DNA of 64,000 nucleotides from Isoetes taiwanensis (GCA_021234155.1 JAJEKV010000003.1:13434794-13498793); one strand, 5' to 3'; positions 1 through 10,856 are shown, numbered from the stretch's first letter. The notes: generated from the letters alone by a model not told the origin. Numbers and translations are program-made.

Positions 1-226
1 CTGTCAATACCAACCACTCCAAGACCATAGTCCTTTATAACGTCACAAATTTGAATTCTAATTCATCTCAACTACTTCCATATCATAACACAACAAAATC
101 TGAGTATTTGTACGTAGTCCAACAAAATGTGACATACACAAAATTAATGAATTATCCTTGCCCCCCCCAACTGACATTCATTGTTCTACCCAACCATCAC
201 ACAACGATCTCTTCAAATGTTCAAAA

Positions 227-243
227 GCCCGGCAACGCCGGGC
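227..243. repeat. Short GC hairpin
   Basis: GCCCGGC, a 3-base AAC loop, then GCCGGGC: a perfect 7-bp stem in otherwise AT-rich sequence. Its role is unknown; it may be the edge or core of an old transposable element. Confidence 0.6.
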
Positions 244-1560
244 ACCATAACTAGTATAGAAATAAAGAACAAAAATTAGGGAAATAAGACATAAATTGGA
301 TTGATAAAATGAAAATCGTGTTATTCTTAAATCTGTGTTGGATTTGAAGTGACTAATCTGAGATACTTTTAATCCAATCTACATAATGCCATCTATGGAT
401 CAAAAGCAATTCAGGAGCAGGATTTGTTGCCATGATTTGCGAGAGGGGAGGGTTGACCTCCTTAAATCATGGTTCAAGAAGATTATATTCGCAGATATTA
501 GAGCGAAAGGGTCTTAGCTCCCAAACAACCAATTCATCTTCTGACCAATTAGATCCTAGAAAATTGAAAGCAATTTCAATGCCCTCATCAAAAAAAAAAA
601 CATCTGACATAGACATGCCACATAAAAAAAAAATCAAGACATGAGTAGTGAACCTGCCAAAAAATACTGAAAAGAAGGAACCATTAGGATGAAACACTTA
701 ATAAGACAGGGGGAACTAAGAGAGAAAAAAAAATCTGCATCCCATTTTGTCTCCTTTACTACTTCTCCTTAGTTAATAATACAAACAACATGTGATGATA
801 ATGCAAGTGCAATGTCGGGACAATATATTCTACCTATTATGAAGAAAGCCAATATGGAATCACATGATTTGTAATGATGGGGAGAATGAAAATGTGACAC
901 TGAAATGTATCAAGCATTTGAAAGGGACATGGTGATGCTAAAGAAATCTTTATTCTTCAATCTATAAATGAAAAAGGAAGGAAGGAATATCACCAAGATC
1001 TAAACATTAAAGGTGGTGCAGGAAAAAAGAAAGGCAAGGAAAAGGCTGGCACTGCATTCAAATCTTGGAGCAGTGGATGCCCAAAGGGAGGGCTGATCAC
1101 GGGCCCCGTTATCACCATGAGCCATGTCCGGGCACGACAGCACGATGCCATGGACGTGTCCTTTATTTGGAGGAATAAAAAACGATGGGCGTGTCCCAAA
1201 TTCGGGCCCCAAAAGCCGAGCTTTTGGTCAATTTGGAGCTGGAATTCCACAAATTGGAAGGAAATTCAGATCCTATTTAACACCTTCGTTTTCTGGCGCA
1301 GCACTCCTCTGATTTGCTTGGCCAAATCGTAATGATTCTGCAAATTTTTCTTCCCGTCTCATTATTCAGCTCCCTGGCGCTGTCAAATCATCCCTCATTG
1401 CTCTAAATTCTACTCTGTAATCCAGTTGTTAGCCTCATGGGTTGCTCTCAGGCATGTGCGCGTGATCAAGAGGTCTAAAGTAGTAGGTTATTTCATTAGA
1501 GATATTGATTCATACCGTTCTATGTTGTTGAAATTGTAAAGTACTTTTCGCTCCATGACC

Positions 1561-1611
1561 TTCAAGGTCCTAAGTGGGCGTGATTAATACATTACATTAC
1601 ATTACATTACA
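1561..1611 (+). repeat. Possible LINE/SINE 3' tail with (ATTAC)n
   Basis: The sequence just before four ATTAC units reads CCATGACC, GGTC and GTGGGCGTGATTAA in order. This resembles the recurrent retroelement tail found elsewhere in the window (CCATAGACC, GGTC, GTGGACGTTAAAA, then a microsatellite). Similarity is partial, so this is the weakest member of that set. Confidence 0.35.
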
Positions 1612-1958
1612 ATTCCAGAGTTCTGCAGGGCTATAAAGAGTTTCTGCAAATCTGGGTGGTTTCTTTTGGGTGTTTCTGAGAGTTTTGAGAGTTCTCCAGC
1701 GATGAAAATGATTTTTTGTATCGTTAGCCAAAGGAGCCTCTTGGGTTGGGTCCCATTTCGATTCTCTGTTTTTGGTAGCTATTCGGTCAAATCTGAGTAA
1801 TCTACTGATATACAAGAGTGGGTTTTGTGTTTTCTTCAAGGTTAGACGATTTACTCATTTGGGTTCGCTCAATTCTGAAGTTTTAAATCAATAGATGCAT
1901 TTGGAGACTGGATTAAGTTGAGGCTACGCGTTGAATTCTGAAATCGTAGAGTAAAAAT

Positions 1959-3072
1959 TTGAAGCCAGGCGTGGAGTTGAAGATCAGGGAGATGAAGGGG
2001 CTGTGCATTGGAAGGCACAGGAGGTGCAGGAGCGATGGAAAACCGATGGCATCGAACGGGCCAAGGAGCAGCACGAGCAGCAGCTGCAGCGGCAGCGTTA
2101 CAGGCGATTGGATGGCTTTGGAAGAACAACAGGGAGATCTGTGCTCTGGAAAACGTGTAATTATAGTTGTGGACAGAACCCGAGAGGCCCGAATGGCCCT
2201 CTTGTGGGCTCTCTCCCATGTCGTCCATAAGCTTGACGTCGTAACCCTGCTGCATTTCGTTCCCAATTCCAATCCATCAGAAAATCAAGGTATAACCCAC
2301 AGTTTCCTTCTTCTGTTTAGCATATTTGCATTTGTTTGAAGATTATCTATATGATCTTATTCTTCCATATCCTTTTCCTGTTTCTTACAACTTTTTACAG
2401 GTTTTTTTCTGGCTCCTTAGCAGATTTTCTTTAATCTTGTAGCCCTTGTAACTCATCTTATACACTCCTCAATTCAGTCAACATTTTTTTACATTTGCCA
2501 GAAATTCTTTGCCGCATGAAGCCTCCTGGTAAATCAAGACTGTATCAAGAGGCCAAAGCTTTTGAAATAACTTCCTCACTAAAAACCCTTTGCTCCAACA
2601 GAAGACCAGAGGTAAGAACATCAAAACCACTCAACAATCTAAACCAAAACAGCACATTCTGAAGAATCTGCAGTGTTTTGTAAAACTAAAAAGAAGTTTC
2701 ATCAGTTTCTTTTTGTTTTTTGCAGCTTGAAGTAGAGATTCTTATAGCAGAGGGGGAAGAATTAGGACCTACCATTGTTAATCAGGCAAAGAAACTGGAG
2801 GCTTCAGTGGTTGTATTAGGCCAAAGAAAACTGGGGTTCTGGCTCAGGTGAATTTTCTATCATTCTCTAAACAGATCTGCTCCATTTTGTGCTTGTGCTA
2901 AAAAAATATACCAAATTCTTGCAGACTGTTCAGACTAAAACAAGATGGCCTGGTTGATTATTGCATCCAAAATGCTGAATGCCTGACACTTGCAGTGAGG
3001 CAAAAGAGCAAAAACTTGGGGGGGTATTTGATCAACAGCAAATGGCAGAGGAACTTTTGGCTTCTTGCATAA
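1959..3072 (+). CDS. Universal stress protein (UspA) family protein, four exons
   Basis: I model four exons: 1,959-2,289, 2,502-2,611, 2,726-2,847 and 2,925-3,072. All junctions are GT-AG and phases agree, giving 236 residues. The N-terminus is basic and Ser-rich and may be a targeting or disordered segment. The Usp fold begins near residue 65 with KRVIIVVDRTREA, followed by ALLWALSHVV, the typical first strand and helix. Later come LEVEILIAEGEELGPTIV and ASVVVLGQRKLGF, the strand carrying the family's conserved VVLG. The C-terminus, GGYLINSKWQRNFWLLA, matches a tail I associate with one plant Usp subgroup. The ATP-binding G-x2-G-x9-G(S/T) loop is not clearly present, so nucleotide binding is uncertain. 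The start could instead be the Met at 1,992. Function is inferred from family membership: a small cytosolic alpha/beta protein linked to stress responses. No disruption is visible. Confidence 0.85.
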
Positions 3073-3950
3073 TGAAAATATAAACCTTGTACATATAAAA
3101 AGTGTATCTTTTAAAAGGCTATAACAAAAATAAGTTGTATGGTGCATAAAAGCCAACCCTTTGTCATTTCGCTTATGAATGAAGAATGCTTTTTTACTAT
3201 TTTTTGCAATCTAGTGCACCCCTAGTGCTTACGGAAAATAGATTTAAATGTTAAAAAACCTTCCAGTCGGTGGTTAGTGGGGTTTTTGTGGTGGTTGAGA
3301 GGCTCTTTTTATGGTTATTCTTGAGTCCAGTTTTTTTGTAGTTGGGTAGGATTTGCTGGGGTTGTTGAGTCTTTCTTATCTTGTAAAGGGTGTCTTTTCT
3401 TCTTGCCACATTACAAGGCTTTGAAACTTCCAAACCTACTTGAGCTTTTTCTATGATGTCGTCATCTATGAATCCTCTGAGCTTGTGCGCTTTAAAATGC
3501 TATAGGAGAAATAATACTACGCATATATTATCTCCATGTCAGCCATGGCATTCAAGTGGTGATGTCAAGATTCAGCAGAATGGAAATCTGACATAGGCTT
3601 CTACGATGTAGCATCACTTTCAAAATGGTTTCATGAAAATATGAAGTAAACTTCTATATTTAACGTAATGTGTTTTTGTGAATTCAAATTGCAAAGAGCC
3701 TAAATCTGCTTTAAAGTAGGGGCTACAAACGTTTAAGGCTTTAGCATGTTCCAAAATGGAAAAAACCTAAGGCTGGTGGTTTCAAGTAGGGGCTACAACT
3801 TTGCAAAGCTTTAGGATGTTCTAGGTTCTACAATGCTAAAGAGGAGTTTCACATATTCTTTTTCTTAACATATATAATTATTGGAGGGTAACATTAACAT
3901 TTTGACACGTTAGCAATTTTGTGCGCAACACTTCTATTGCAATTTTTTTG
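3073..3950. other. Non-coding region after the stress-protein gene
   Basis: Probably the 3' UTR of the Usp gene followed by intergenic DNA. No supported gene. Two imperfect copies of a short unit beginning AAGTAGGGGCTACAA lie at about 3,714 and 3,785, an old local duplication. Confidence 0.5.
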
Positions 3951-3955
3951 ACACG

Positions 3956-4450
3956 TTGCATTCGGCATGCAAAAATTTTGTTGGCTATGGCGTCCTGCGA
4001 CAATGCGACGTCTGTGCTTCTGCTCTCTTTCACAATCTTTTCGTACAGAGCGGCAAATTGATTAACGTCAGGCAGCTGGCAAAGGCCGAAAAATTTGGGG
4101 TCTATCTTGCACCGGATTGTTTGCCCAGGTCAGTTTTCAAACTATGTGGAAAAGCTTCAGAAAGTCCATTCAATGGCTAAACCCTTCCGGTGCCTTGAGA
4201 CCTTGGTGGTTAGGGTTGGGGAGCCCAAAGATGAACCCCCTTCATGGGCTCGTTGTATGAGGTATGAAAATTCCACAGATCTCAGAGAAAAGTTTGTTTT
4301 TATGGCTGCAGAAACGGGAGAATTTTCAGAACTTGATAGTGCACTGCGTAGAACGTAGAGAGGGCCCAAGCTCTTCCTACGCAGAAGAGTCTCCAAAAAT
4401 GCTCCATAGGAAAGAGCACTGGGGAAAGAACTTCTCCGACGCATCAGCTC
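3956..4450 (+). pseudogene. Eroded coding fragment, family not recognised
   Basis: Three overlapping plus-strand frames (3,956-4,180, 4,095-4,358, 4,264-4,458) each look protein-like for part of their length and seem to hand over from one to the next, as expected for a gene with frameshifts. Pieces include RQLAKAEKFGVYLAPDCLPR and later WARCMRYENSTDLREKFVF. I do not recognise a domain. It lacks a clear start, splice sites or stop that would give one model. It could equally be a decayed transposon coding region. Confidence 0.3.
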
Positions 4451-4879
4451 GTGATTAGGCACATCTTATCCAAAGGTAGACCGCCATTATCGACAGAATG
4501 ACACAAGAAGCTTTCCCCGACTTTTACCCTTCGGCCGTGATTGCCCCTAGTAATGATATTCTTAAAAGAATGCTTCCAAAGAATAGTGTTTGCAATTGTT
4601 CAAGGTCCGATGAATTTCATGACTCGTCCCATCCTTCATTGGCAAGTTTGAAAGCTTGAAAAGGTTTCTTCTTGTGGACATGGTAGAGAGTGTGACAAAG
4701 GTACATGAGAGAACATTAGATTCAAGAGATCGGGGCTGAGCTATTGAGAGAGAATGAGAGGGAACAGTAGTTGAAGCCTGGGACAACCAAGAGCATAACT
4801 TAGTGCACAAGAGAGACGGGGCTGGTCACACATCCACTTCAACAAAGAGAAATTGAAGAACTAAATTCCAACCAAGAGA

Positions 4880-5465
4880 GTAGATTGGATATGAATCTCC
4901 CTGCAAGTTTACCGCCACTTTGTAATCTGAGGGCAGAAAGGGGAAAAGCGATTACATCTGACATAGTACCTGAAGAAAGTGAGGATGAAAAGAAGTCAAG
5001 AAAGGGTAAGGCCAAAGACAGAGAGTACAAAGTGGAGGGCATGAGAGCAGATCAGGTAGGGACTGTAATGTTTCGGATTTGTTTGTACGTCAGACTAAGA
5101 CACTTGGAAATGTTGCAGAGAGCATGCCTAAAAAAGTAGAAGGTTGTCGTGGGTTACGCATATGGGAAAAACCTGGCAATGAAAATTCCACATATGATGA
5201 ATTGGGCACTGGAGCAGGAAGTATTGATATGGTTAAAGAAACAGCTTCTGGACCGGATGATGATTATGCAAGTTCTTCAGAAGATTTGGGGAACAATGAC
5301 AAGCTTGAAGTTCCTCTTGAAAAGAAGCCAGATCATGTAGATGTGCAAAATCATGTAGATGTTCAAAGAAATGGGGAGATCCAGAGAGAAAGGTTGAGAG
5401 AAGGGGTACGTCGAAGACAAATGGAAATAGAAAGGGAGGCTCTTCGGTTTGATATTACATTCTAG
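4880..5465 (+). pseudogene. Charged, low-complexity coding remnant
   Basis: Two frames, 4,885-5,139 and 5,079-5,465, read as acidic and basic charged sequence (PEESEDEKKSRKGKAKDRE, then KPDHVDVQNHVDVQ and a helical REGVRRRQMEIEREAL). Composition suggests a disordered or coiled-coil nuclear protein rather than random DNA, but no domain is identifiable. The two halves are in different frames and could be joined by an intron or a frameshift near 5,055-5,080. It may belong with the fragment at 3,956-4,450. Confidence 0.3.
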
Positions 5466-6640
5466 AGAGCAGAGCAGATCTCATCACGGAATTATTGCCT
5501 TACTGATGTCTCTATGTGTATAGCCACACATTCTGCTAAACCATTAGCAGGACCAGAAGTAGAAGAGCTCTCATTTGCTGCTCTAGCAGGTCCACTTTTG
5601 ACAGCAACTATTTCACATGTCAATGGCCAGGCCACATTTCATATGTTATGATAGAATTTACCACATTGTGCTTTCGCCATTTTTACAACATTGTTTGATA
5701 CACACGCGTCGATGAAGAATCTTTCTATCGTTGATAGTTATTGCAGGCAAAGATTGAAGTCAATTCTTGGGGTGCTTGAAAGTTCCCATCTATAACACCA
5801 AATTGGCATTCGTCACTATCCAGGACAAATATTGGTATTCCACCAAAGCAGATATTGTTATTCAACCAAAACATTTGCGCTCTCCTATTTGGCGATATGA
5901 ATGATTAAGCATTTGGCAATAGAAAGATAGTATACAGGATTCACTTCATATCCTACCTATTGTTCATGTAGGATCACCTCCTACGTTCTAGACATATGCT
6001 TCCAAATTGTTCAATGGGTGACTACAATGCCTTCTTTTCCTTGCCTCGATTTCATATAAAATGTGTAAAAGCTATAAAATAACACATATCAAAGTCAACT
6101 ATCATGTCATTTGGAGTCACAACTATTTAGACTCAAATATGGCTTCAACTCATTGCTATCACAAGCTCACATTCGACGAACTGTGGCTTTGTGCAAACTG
6201 TAGATGATATATTTCCAATGATATAAGAATATGCTATGGGTTGGGCGTTGGTACAATATATATAAGGGAAAAACTTGCAACGCCATAGCCAGATTGGGGC
6301 CAGATTCGCGACGGGCATGCTCTGTGGATTACATTTAAAAAAAAATGGTAGTACTTTTTTTTCTATTCTCTGAGGATTCATGAGGCATACTAGGGGGCTC
6401 TGCTCTGGAAAGCCGCTGCCTGGTAGTGGTGTTTCATTGTTTCTAAACCGCCGGCTTCATTGCTGCATTGAAAAATTTGTGCAGGTGTGTTGTTTGAAAA
6501 GACAGAAGCTTAGGAGCATTTTTATTCCAGAGGATTAAAGCCGATGGAGCTTTTGCTCGACTTGCTCACATTTCTTTTTTCTTATTTTTGCTGTCTATTG
6601 TCTTTCTTGTGCTAATGCTTTTGGATGTAGGTAACAGCCG
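5466..6640. other. Gene-poor stretch
   Basis: I see no supported gene, RNA or clear repeat. Frames are short and AT-rich. Confidence 0.45.
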
Positions 6641-6701
6641 CCAAAATCACAGGAAATGGTCTAATTTGGCCTGCAATATCTGCTAGCAATGAATCAGTAG
6701 A

Positions 6702-7223
6702 TCAACGGCTGCTTTGCAAATGATTTTGACGCATAAATTTAGTAGCTCTGGCTGGAGTGACCTTCACACACTTTCCATGAAACCATTTTTGAGAAATGTC
6801 ACAACCTATCCAAAACTCATCACCAGTATATGCATGGGGTATGGGCGCAAATACCCCAGTAAGTATCGCCATGCTCCTCTTCTTCATCCTCCTCCTATTC
6901 AGAAGGAGTAGCAGCTTGCCCTGCAGGCCGTTTGTTGTGATTTTCTGGCATCTTTTTCTGCTGAGATGAGTAACCAACGTCAAATTTCAGTGTGATGTAC
7001 ATATCCAAAACTTAAATTAGCCAGCAAAAGTGCTTACGGGCTTTGTTGTTGATTTGGCTTTATTACCACTGTTGTTGGCTCCTGTTCTATTATCTTTTGA
7101 AGTTGTTCTTCGTCCAGTAACTATGTCAAATACAATTGGCAACTCATTCATCATATTAAAAAGGCGTTCCCTGTTCCCAAAAGACAAAAACCCAATAAAT
7201 ATTAAGTAGAGTAAGTCAACCAA
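6702..7223 (-). pseudogene. Alfin-like PHD-finger protein, decayed copy
   Basis: Two minus-strand pieces match the plant Alfin-like family in order. The upstream piece (7,017-7,223) contains RERLFNMMNELPIVFDIVTG, the end of the Alfin N-terminal domain, followed by the Asn/Ser/Lys-rich linker. The downstream piece (6,702-6,983) contains [20 protein letters not shown] and VTPARA, the middle of the Alfin PHD finger that reads H3K4me3 in intact members. The copy is broken. The linker frame ([10 protein letters not shown]) hits a stop, then continues as [16 protein letters not shown] and shifts frame before the finger. The expected first Cys pair (CGAC) now reads WGIC, a zinc-binding Cys after WFHGK is lost, and the first N-terminal exons are not visible. 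It is a pseudogene, not a working chromatin reader. Confidence 0.75.
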
Positions 7224-7433
7224 TCTCAGTCTGACGCACTGTATATTTCAGATACCTAGACGTAAAGATGGTACAGTCTGAGTAACCTTAACTAAAAAAT
7301 AAATTAAGCACATCACAAACTACCAAATCCTGAAATGAATGATGGATCCGTTCAAAAACCATAAGCGTGCAAACTGCAAAGTGATATACAACAGAAAAAA
7401 TACCTCTCAATTTTGTCAAATCAAGCACCATAG

Positions 7434-7511
7434 TAGAAGGCAATTACAAACAGCCAACCATCACTATGAACGTAGAAGGCAACTGCAAACAGCCAAGCAT
7501 CATGTGAACTG
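7434..7511. repeat. Two-copy tandem repeat, about 39-bp unit
   Basis: Units beginning AGAAGGCAATTACAAACAG and AGAAGGCAACTGCAAACAG follow each other, differing at a few positions. Simple local duplication. Confidence 0.6.
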
Positions 7512-7661
7512 CCACTATGGATAGCCAATTCCTAATGCATGTTCTGGAAGCTCTAGAGGAACCTCTTCTGCTGGTATGCTTACTTCCCAGGTTTCGTCAG
7601 GAAAACCATATAAACATAGGTTTTTATGAAAAGAAGAGAGGAGACAGAGAATAATGGAAAT

Positions 7662-7750
7662 CCCATGGTGGTCGGTTATAGCACCTGTCTATATTACTGG
7701 CACAAAATAGATGGCAATAGAGCAGGTTCAACTCCTGCAATAGTCCAAAA
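7662..7750 (+). mobile_element. tRNA-derived SINE head
   Basis: An A-box-like GGTCGGTTATAGCACC at about 7,672 is followed about 50 bases later by a B-box-like GGTTCAACTCC inside a 5-bp stem (GCAGG/CCTGC) with a 7-base loop. This spacing matches the internal RNA polymerase III promoter of a tRNA-derived SINE. It does not fold as a full tRNA: acceptor and anticodon stems are missing. I cannot define the 3' end of the SINE. Confidence 0.5.
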
Positions 7751-7810
7751 TTGAGATCTATTCGACTTAGCACAAAACTTCTTTTGCAGCGGGTTGGAGA
7801 AGAGAAATGT

Positions 7811-7836
7811 TCGCGGCGGCCGCAAGGCCGCCGCGA
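7811..7836. repeat. Perfect 11-bp GC hairpin with GCAA loop
   Basis: TCGCGGCGGCC, loop GCAA, GGCCGCCGCGA. The arms extend with mismatches to GAAAT and ATTTC on either side, giving a near-perfect palindrome of about 40 bases in AT-rich DNA. Confidence 0.75.
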
Positions 7837-8062
7837 TAAATTTCTTGTATATTTAAAAATGCTAGAACCTCAAGAACATGAACTCTAGTGAGTACATTCA
7901 AAATTTCCACGTTGAATGGAACTTTGGGAAGTTGTACCAATATGAGCATTTGAGTTGTTCATTGTACTGGCTACATTCTATTAACTCCTTGTTAAGTGAG
8001 GTAGAGAATCATCCCATGTAGCATATGCAACCTTATGTCTAAGTAGACACAGCAGAAGAAGG

Positions 8063-8102
8063 CATTTTTAACGTCCACTAGAGACCAACTGGTCTATGAG
8101 AC
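8063..8102 (-). repeat. Retroelement 3' tail copy (minus orientation)
   Basis: On the minus strand, AGACCAGTTGGTCTC is followed by a GTGGACGTTAAAAA-like stretch. This is the recurrent palindrome-plus-tail of the LINE/SINE family described at 40.7 kb. No long microsatellite is attached here. Confidence 0.55.
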
Positions 8103-8512
8103 ACCCACACCACATTAACATAGCTTATTAGATCCTCCTTCTAATACAATCCTCCTTACCCTCCAAAATATGCAGTTGCGATGAGATAACTATATATATT
8201 GATAGACATTGGCATGTCATGCATGCTAAATGTAGTGTAAACAACATGGGAAACCATATTGATTACATTGCATGAGATGTGTATGCAATACCAAATATTT
8301 CTTTATGTCCATTTAAACCATTTGAACCATTTAGATTGCTTCTTTAGATGTTTCAAAAAGAACATCACTTGAGATTAGAAAGAACATGTATCACTTCTGC
8401 AAAGTTTGCAAAAAATATTGTATGAATATTTTGTAGTAGAAGGTATTCAAGAATAGTACATGGTAATACTTCAATCACTTTAAGAGGGAATTTCGAAGAA
8501 AACAACCTTCAA

Positions 8513-8592
8513 ATGGGAATTGGAATTGAATTAAATTGAATTGATTTTATCCGCCATGAAAACCAATCGACCATGGGACCCAATTACGTTGG
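8513..8592 (-). repeat. Retroelement 3' tail copy with AATTC-type microsatellite
   Basis: Read on minus: GGGTCCCATGG, TCGATTGG, a GATAAAATC stretch, then a degenerate AATTC-type tract (plus strand 8,516-8,543). Same order of parts as the other tail copies, with its own microsatellite. Confidence 0.5.
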
Positions 8593-8599
8593 AAAATAG

Positions 8600-9075
8600 T
8601 TTTTACAAGTTTTTTGTTGGGAAAAAAAGGTTTATTAAAAAAAGAGAATTTTTTGTGCATGCTGCACCATTGAGAGTTCATATTAAAATAGATGAAAAGA
8701 TGTAGCTAAAAATGCAAAAGGAAATAAAGAAGCTTCTCTTCTTTTAAGGGCTTATAATTGGTTTATCTTTTTAAGGGCTTGTTATTTTTAAACCTAACAA
8801 ACTTTTTAAGAACTTTTTTTTGTTTATCTTTTTAAGGCCTTATTATTTTGAAACCACAAATGCAAAGACATGAAGGAATTTTTGTTGGTCAGCCGCTTGC
8901 ATGTCGGAGGATGCCCAAATGAGCTGGGTGGCCTCCCTGACCCCGACAGACTATTGCAGGGGGTGATGTCATTTCTGGACTCAAGGGTTTGCTTGATCCT
9001 AATAAGCATGAGCTTCGTTGTGCTTGCGCATGAGCTTGATTCTGAAACATAAATTTTGTTGGTTGACTACCAGTT
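8600..9075. other. Region upstream of the duplicated exon
   Basis: AT-rich, with short imperfect repeats of TTATCTTTTTAAGGGCTT at about 8,762-8,850. A 60-codon frame at 8,870-9,052 has Leu/Val-rich sequence but no recognised domain. It could be an upstream exon of the exon at 9,117, which I cannot prove. Confidence 0.35.
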
Positions 9076-9116
9076 TGTGTTGAATTGGCTATAAACTGAT
9101 TTATCTGGCTTTTCAG

Positions 9117-9259
9117 ATGTATGCATGGCAGAATTTAGGGTCGCCTTTGGATTCATGGAAAGAGGAGATGAACTGGAGAGGCTTGGTTACTTCCAGAGCT
9201 TAACCATGGTTGAACAAACCAGAAGAGCTGCAAAAGACAGCATTGCAAACTATATATGA
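9117..9259 (+). CDS. Candidate 3' exon of an unrecognised gene (intact copy)
   Basis: A good acceptor (TGGCTTTTCAG ending at 9,116) precedes a frame reading MAEFRVAFGFMERGDELERL then GYFQSLTMVEQTRRAAKDSI and ending ANYI at a stop (9,257-9,259). Its best support is the second, diverged copy of the same exon and intron end at 10,781-10,833 plus 18,454-18,653, where stops have accumulated and transposon A is inserted. I do not recognise the protein. Upstream exons were not found. Alternatively the whole unit is a non-coding repeat and the frame is chance. Confidence 0.35.
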
Positions 9260-9361
9260 AAGATCATTTGTAGTGCAGTAATTTTTTATAAAGATATTGA
9301 AATTACGACAGGCATGTTGGGCAGTTTATTTTTTGGGCCTCTTTCATTCCTTACTTTGAGA

Positions 9362-9545
9362 GATGATGTTATGGTAGCCATGCTTTATTGGTCGTAATTT
9401 GTAGGTGGGGAGGAGGGGGTAAAATTTTGTTTTGGTGTGAGATGATGTTATGGTGGCCATGCTTTATTGGCCGTAACTTGTATCCAAAAGAGGCCGGGGG
9501 AGGGGGGAGGGGGGAGAGGGAGGTAAATTTTTGTTTTGGTGTGTT
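9362..9545. repeat. Imperfect tandem duplication with G-rich spacers
   Basis: The unit GATGATGTTATGGTAGCCATG through TTTTGTTTTGGTGTG occurs twice (about 9,362-9,440 and 9,443-9,545). Each copy carries a G-rich run; in the second it grows to GGGGGAGGGGGGAGGGGGGAG, long enough for a G-quadruplex. Confidence 0.65.
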
Positions 9546-9659
9546 ATGTGATTTGTGATATATTTAATGTTTTACATATTATCGATGAATGCCAATGTTT
9601 TTTGAATTTTTATTTCTTTTTCAAACCAAAAAAAAAAAAAATTAAAGGAGTGCAGCAGA

Positions 9660-10062
9660 CTTATACTAGTCGAATTAAAAAGCCCCCGTGCTGAAGGGTT
9701 TTTCGAGGGTAAGAACATGGCCGTAATAAGGATGCGGATAAACTGTACAAATATACATCGTGAAACATATGTACATGCCAGGTGAGTGTTCGAGGCCATA
9801 TCTGAGTCCACATATCTATATGATCTCTTGAAGGTACGATCTCAACATCCGTACTGAAGCCATTTTCAATAGCACATGCAGCGGCAGGGGGGGCTGACCA
9901 ACTCAGCATAACGTGTTCGGATTTGTTCATATGTTGGATAGCTCTGCGGAGTGTGACATTCATCTTCAATCCCCCCCTCCCTCCCCCCCGGTGCATGCCC
10001 CCCGACAGCAGTGACAAATCTTGTCCTGATGTGGCTCCCCAATCCATCTGCCTATCTCAATT
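9660..10062 (-). mobile_element. LINE 3' end fragment, minus orientation
   Basis: This stretch aligns along its length with 40,895-41,260, the 3' end of the LINE at 40.7-45.6 kb. Shared blocks include the C-rich/G-rich hairpin followed by AATAAGGATGC, then GTACGATC, and GTGACTTTCATCCTCAAT versus GTGACATTCATCTTCAAT. It is a 5'-truncated or decayed copy of the same family. Any frames inside are remnants of the LINE C-terminus. Confidence 0.7.
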
Positions 10063-10780
10063 CAGAGATGGTATTCGCCTGTGCAAGTAGGAGGCATTAA
10101 GGTATAAACGTTGTGGAAATGGTAATTTATAAAAATAATAATGGATTTTAACGTCCACGGAACTTAAAATCTGTAATGGTTTAGGGTAGGTATTAGTATG
10201 TTCATACGTACAAAGCTAACGGTAGGCTCTAGATTCTAGATTTTTGTGGCAGAAGCAAGAACCATGTATGGAAACCCGAGTCGAGGTGCTGAGAGAATGA
10301 TTTTTTGCCCCACATATTGATTTGGAGCCAGCATGTTGGCGCTTGAGCAAGGGGATCAGCATGGCCCAGATTTATATTGCAGCTCTAGATTGAATGAATG
10401 GTAGTGAGCTCGGGGCTAGCTTGACAGAAGGACTAGCTCAGGACCAGCTAGTTTCATCTATTTGTGCCTATAATCATGCCATTTTTTGTGGATATAGGGA
10501 GTATTCAAGTGGAAAAAGTGTGAAGGATGCATTTTGAAGTTAAGAAGAGGGGAAAACCTGCCTCAAAACACCTTTGTTTCTATGGAGCACTCAGGTGTCT
10601 ATTGCATGTTGAAAACTACATTTGGCGCAACTCTGGCATCCTCAGGTCTTGCTCTACTATCTCTCATTAACCTCCACTTCATTGCCCACATCTCAATATT
10701 CTTCATTCCTTGCCTTATTATCATCTGCAGTTGACAAAGATCAATTGATAAGCCTGAATTTTGATGGTCCACTGCCAGAT
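10063..10780. other. Spacer before transposon A target
   Basis: No supported gene. At 10,141-10,161 a GATTTTAACGTCCACGG stretch matches the end of the recurrent retroelement tail (minus orientation). A 66-codon frame at 10,534-10,734 is hydrophobic but unrecognised. Confidence 0.4.
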
Positions 10781-10833
10781 TGTGTTGAATTGGCTATAAA
10801 ATGATTTTATCAGGCTTTTCAGGTGTATGCATG
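10781..10833 (+). pseudogene. Left half of the duplicated exon region, split by transposon A
   Basis: Aligns with 9,076-9,127 (TGTGTTGAATTGGCTATAAA, then TTTTCAG and TGTATGCATG). It ends exactly where element A begins and resumes at 18,454. Together the halves are a diverged paralogue of the exon at 9,117-9,259, with an early stop (ATGGCATAA), so it was probably dead apart from the insertion. Confidence 0.7.
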
Positions 10834-10856
10834 GGGTGTAAAATCGCTAGTGGGGT
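10834..10856 (+). repeat. Left terminal inverted repeat of element A
   Basis: GGGTGTAAAATCGCTAGTGG begins the element. Next to it, at about 10,880-10,902, is a subterminal TTAAGCACTTTAAGTGCT palindrome whose half also occurs near the right end. Confidence 0.8.

Larger units (their letters stand above)
1..1958. other. Upstream intergenic region of the stress-protein gene
   Basis: No convincing gene. Open frames here are short, lack recognisable domains and overlap on both strands. It holds a 7-bp perfect GC hairpin at 227-243, a GC-richer patch at about 1,085-1,215 containing GGGCCC-type sites, and a short ATTAC microsatellite at 1,591-1,610. The stretch from about 1,700 to 1,958 presumably carries the promoter and 5' leader of the gene that follows, but I cannot assign a TATA box with confidence. 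Confidence 0.5.
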
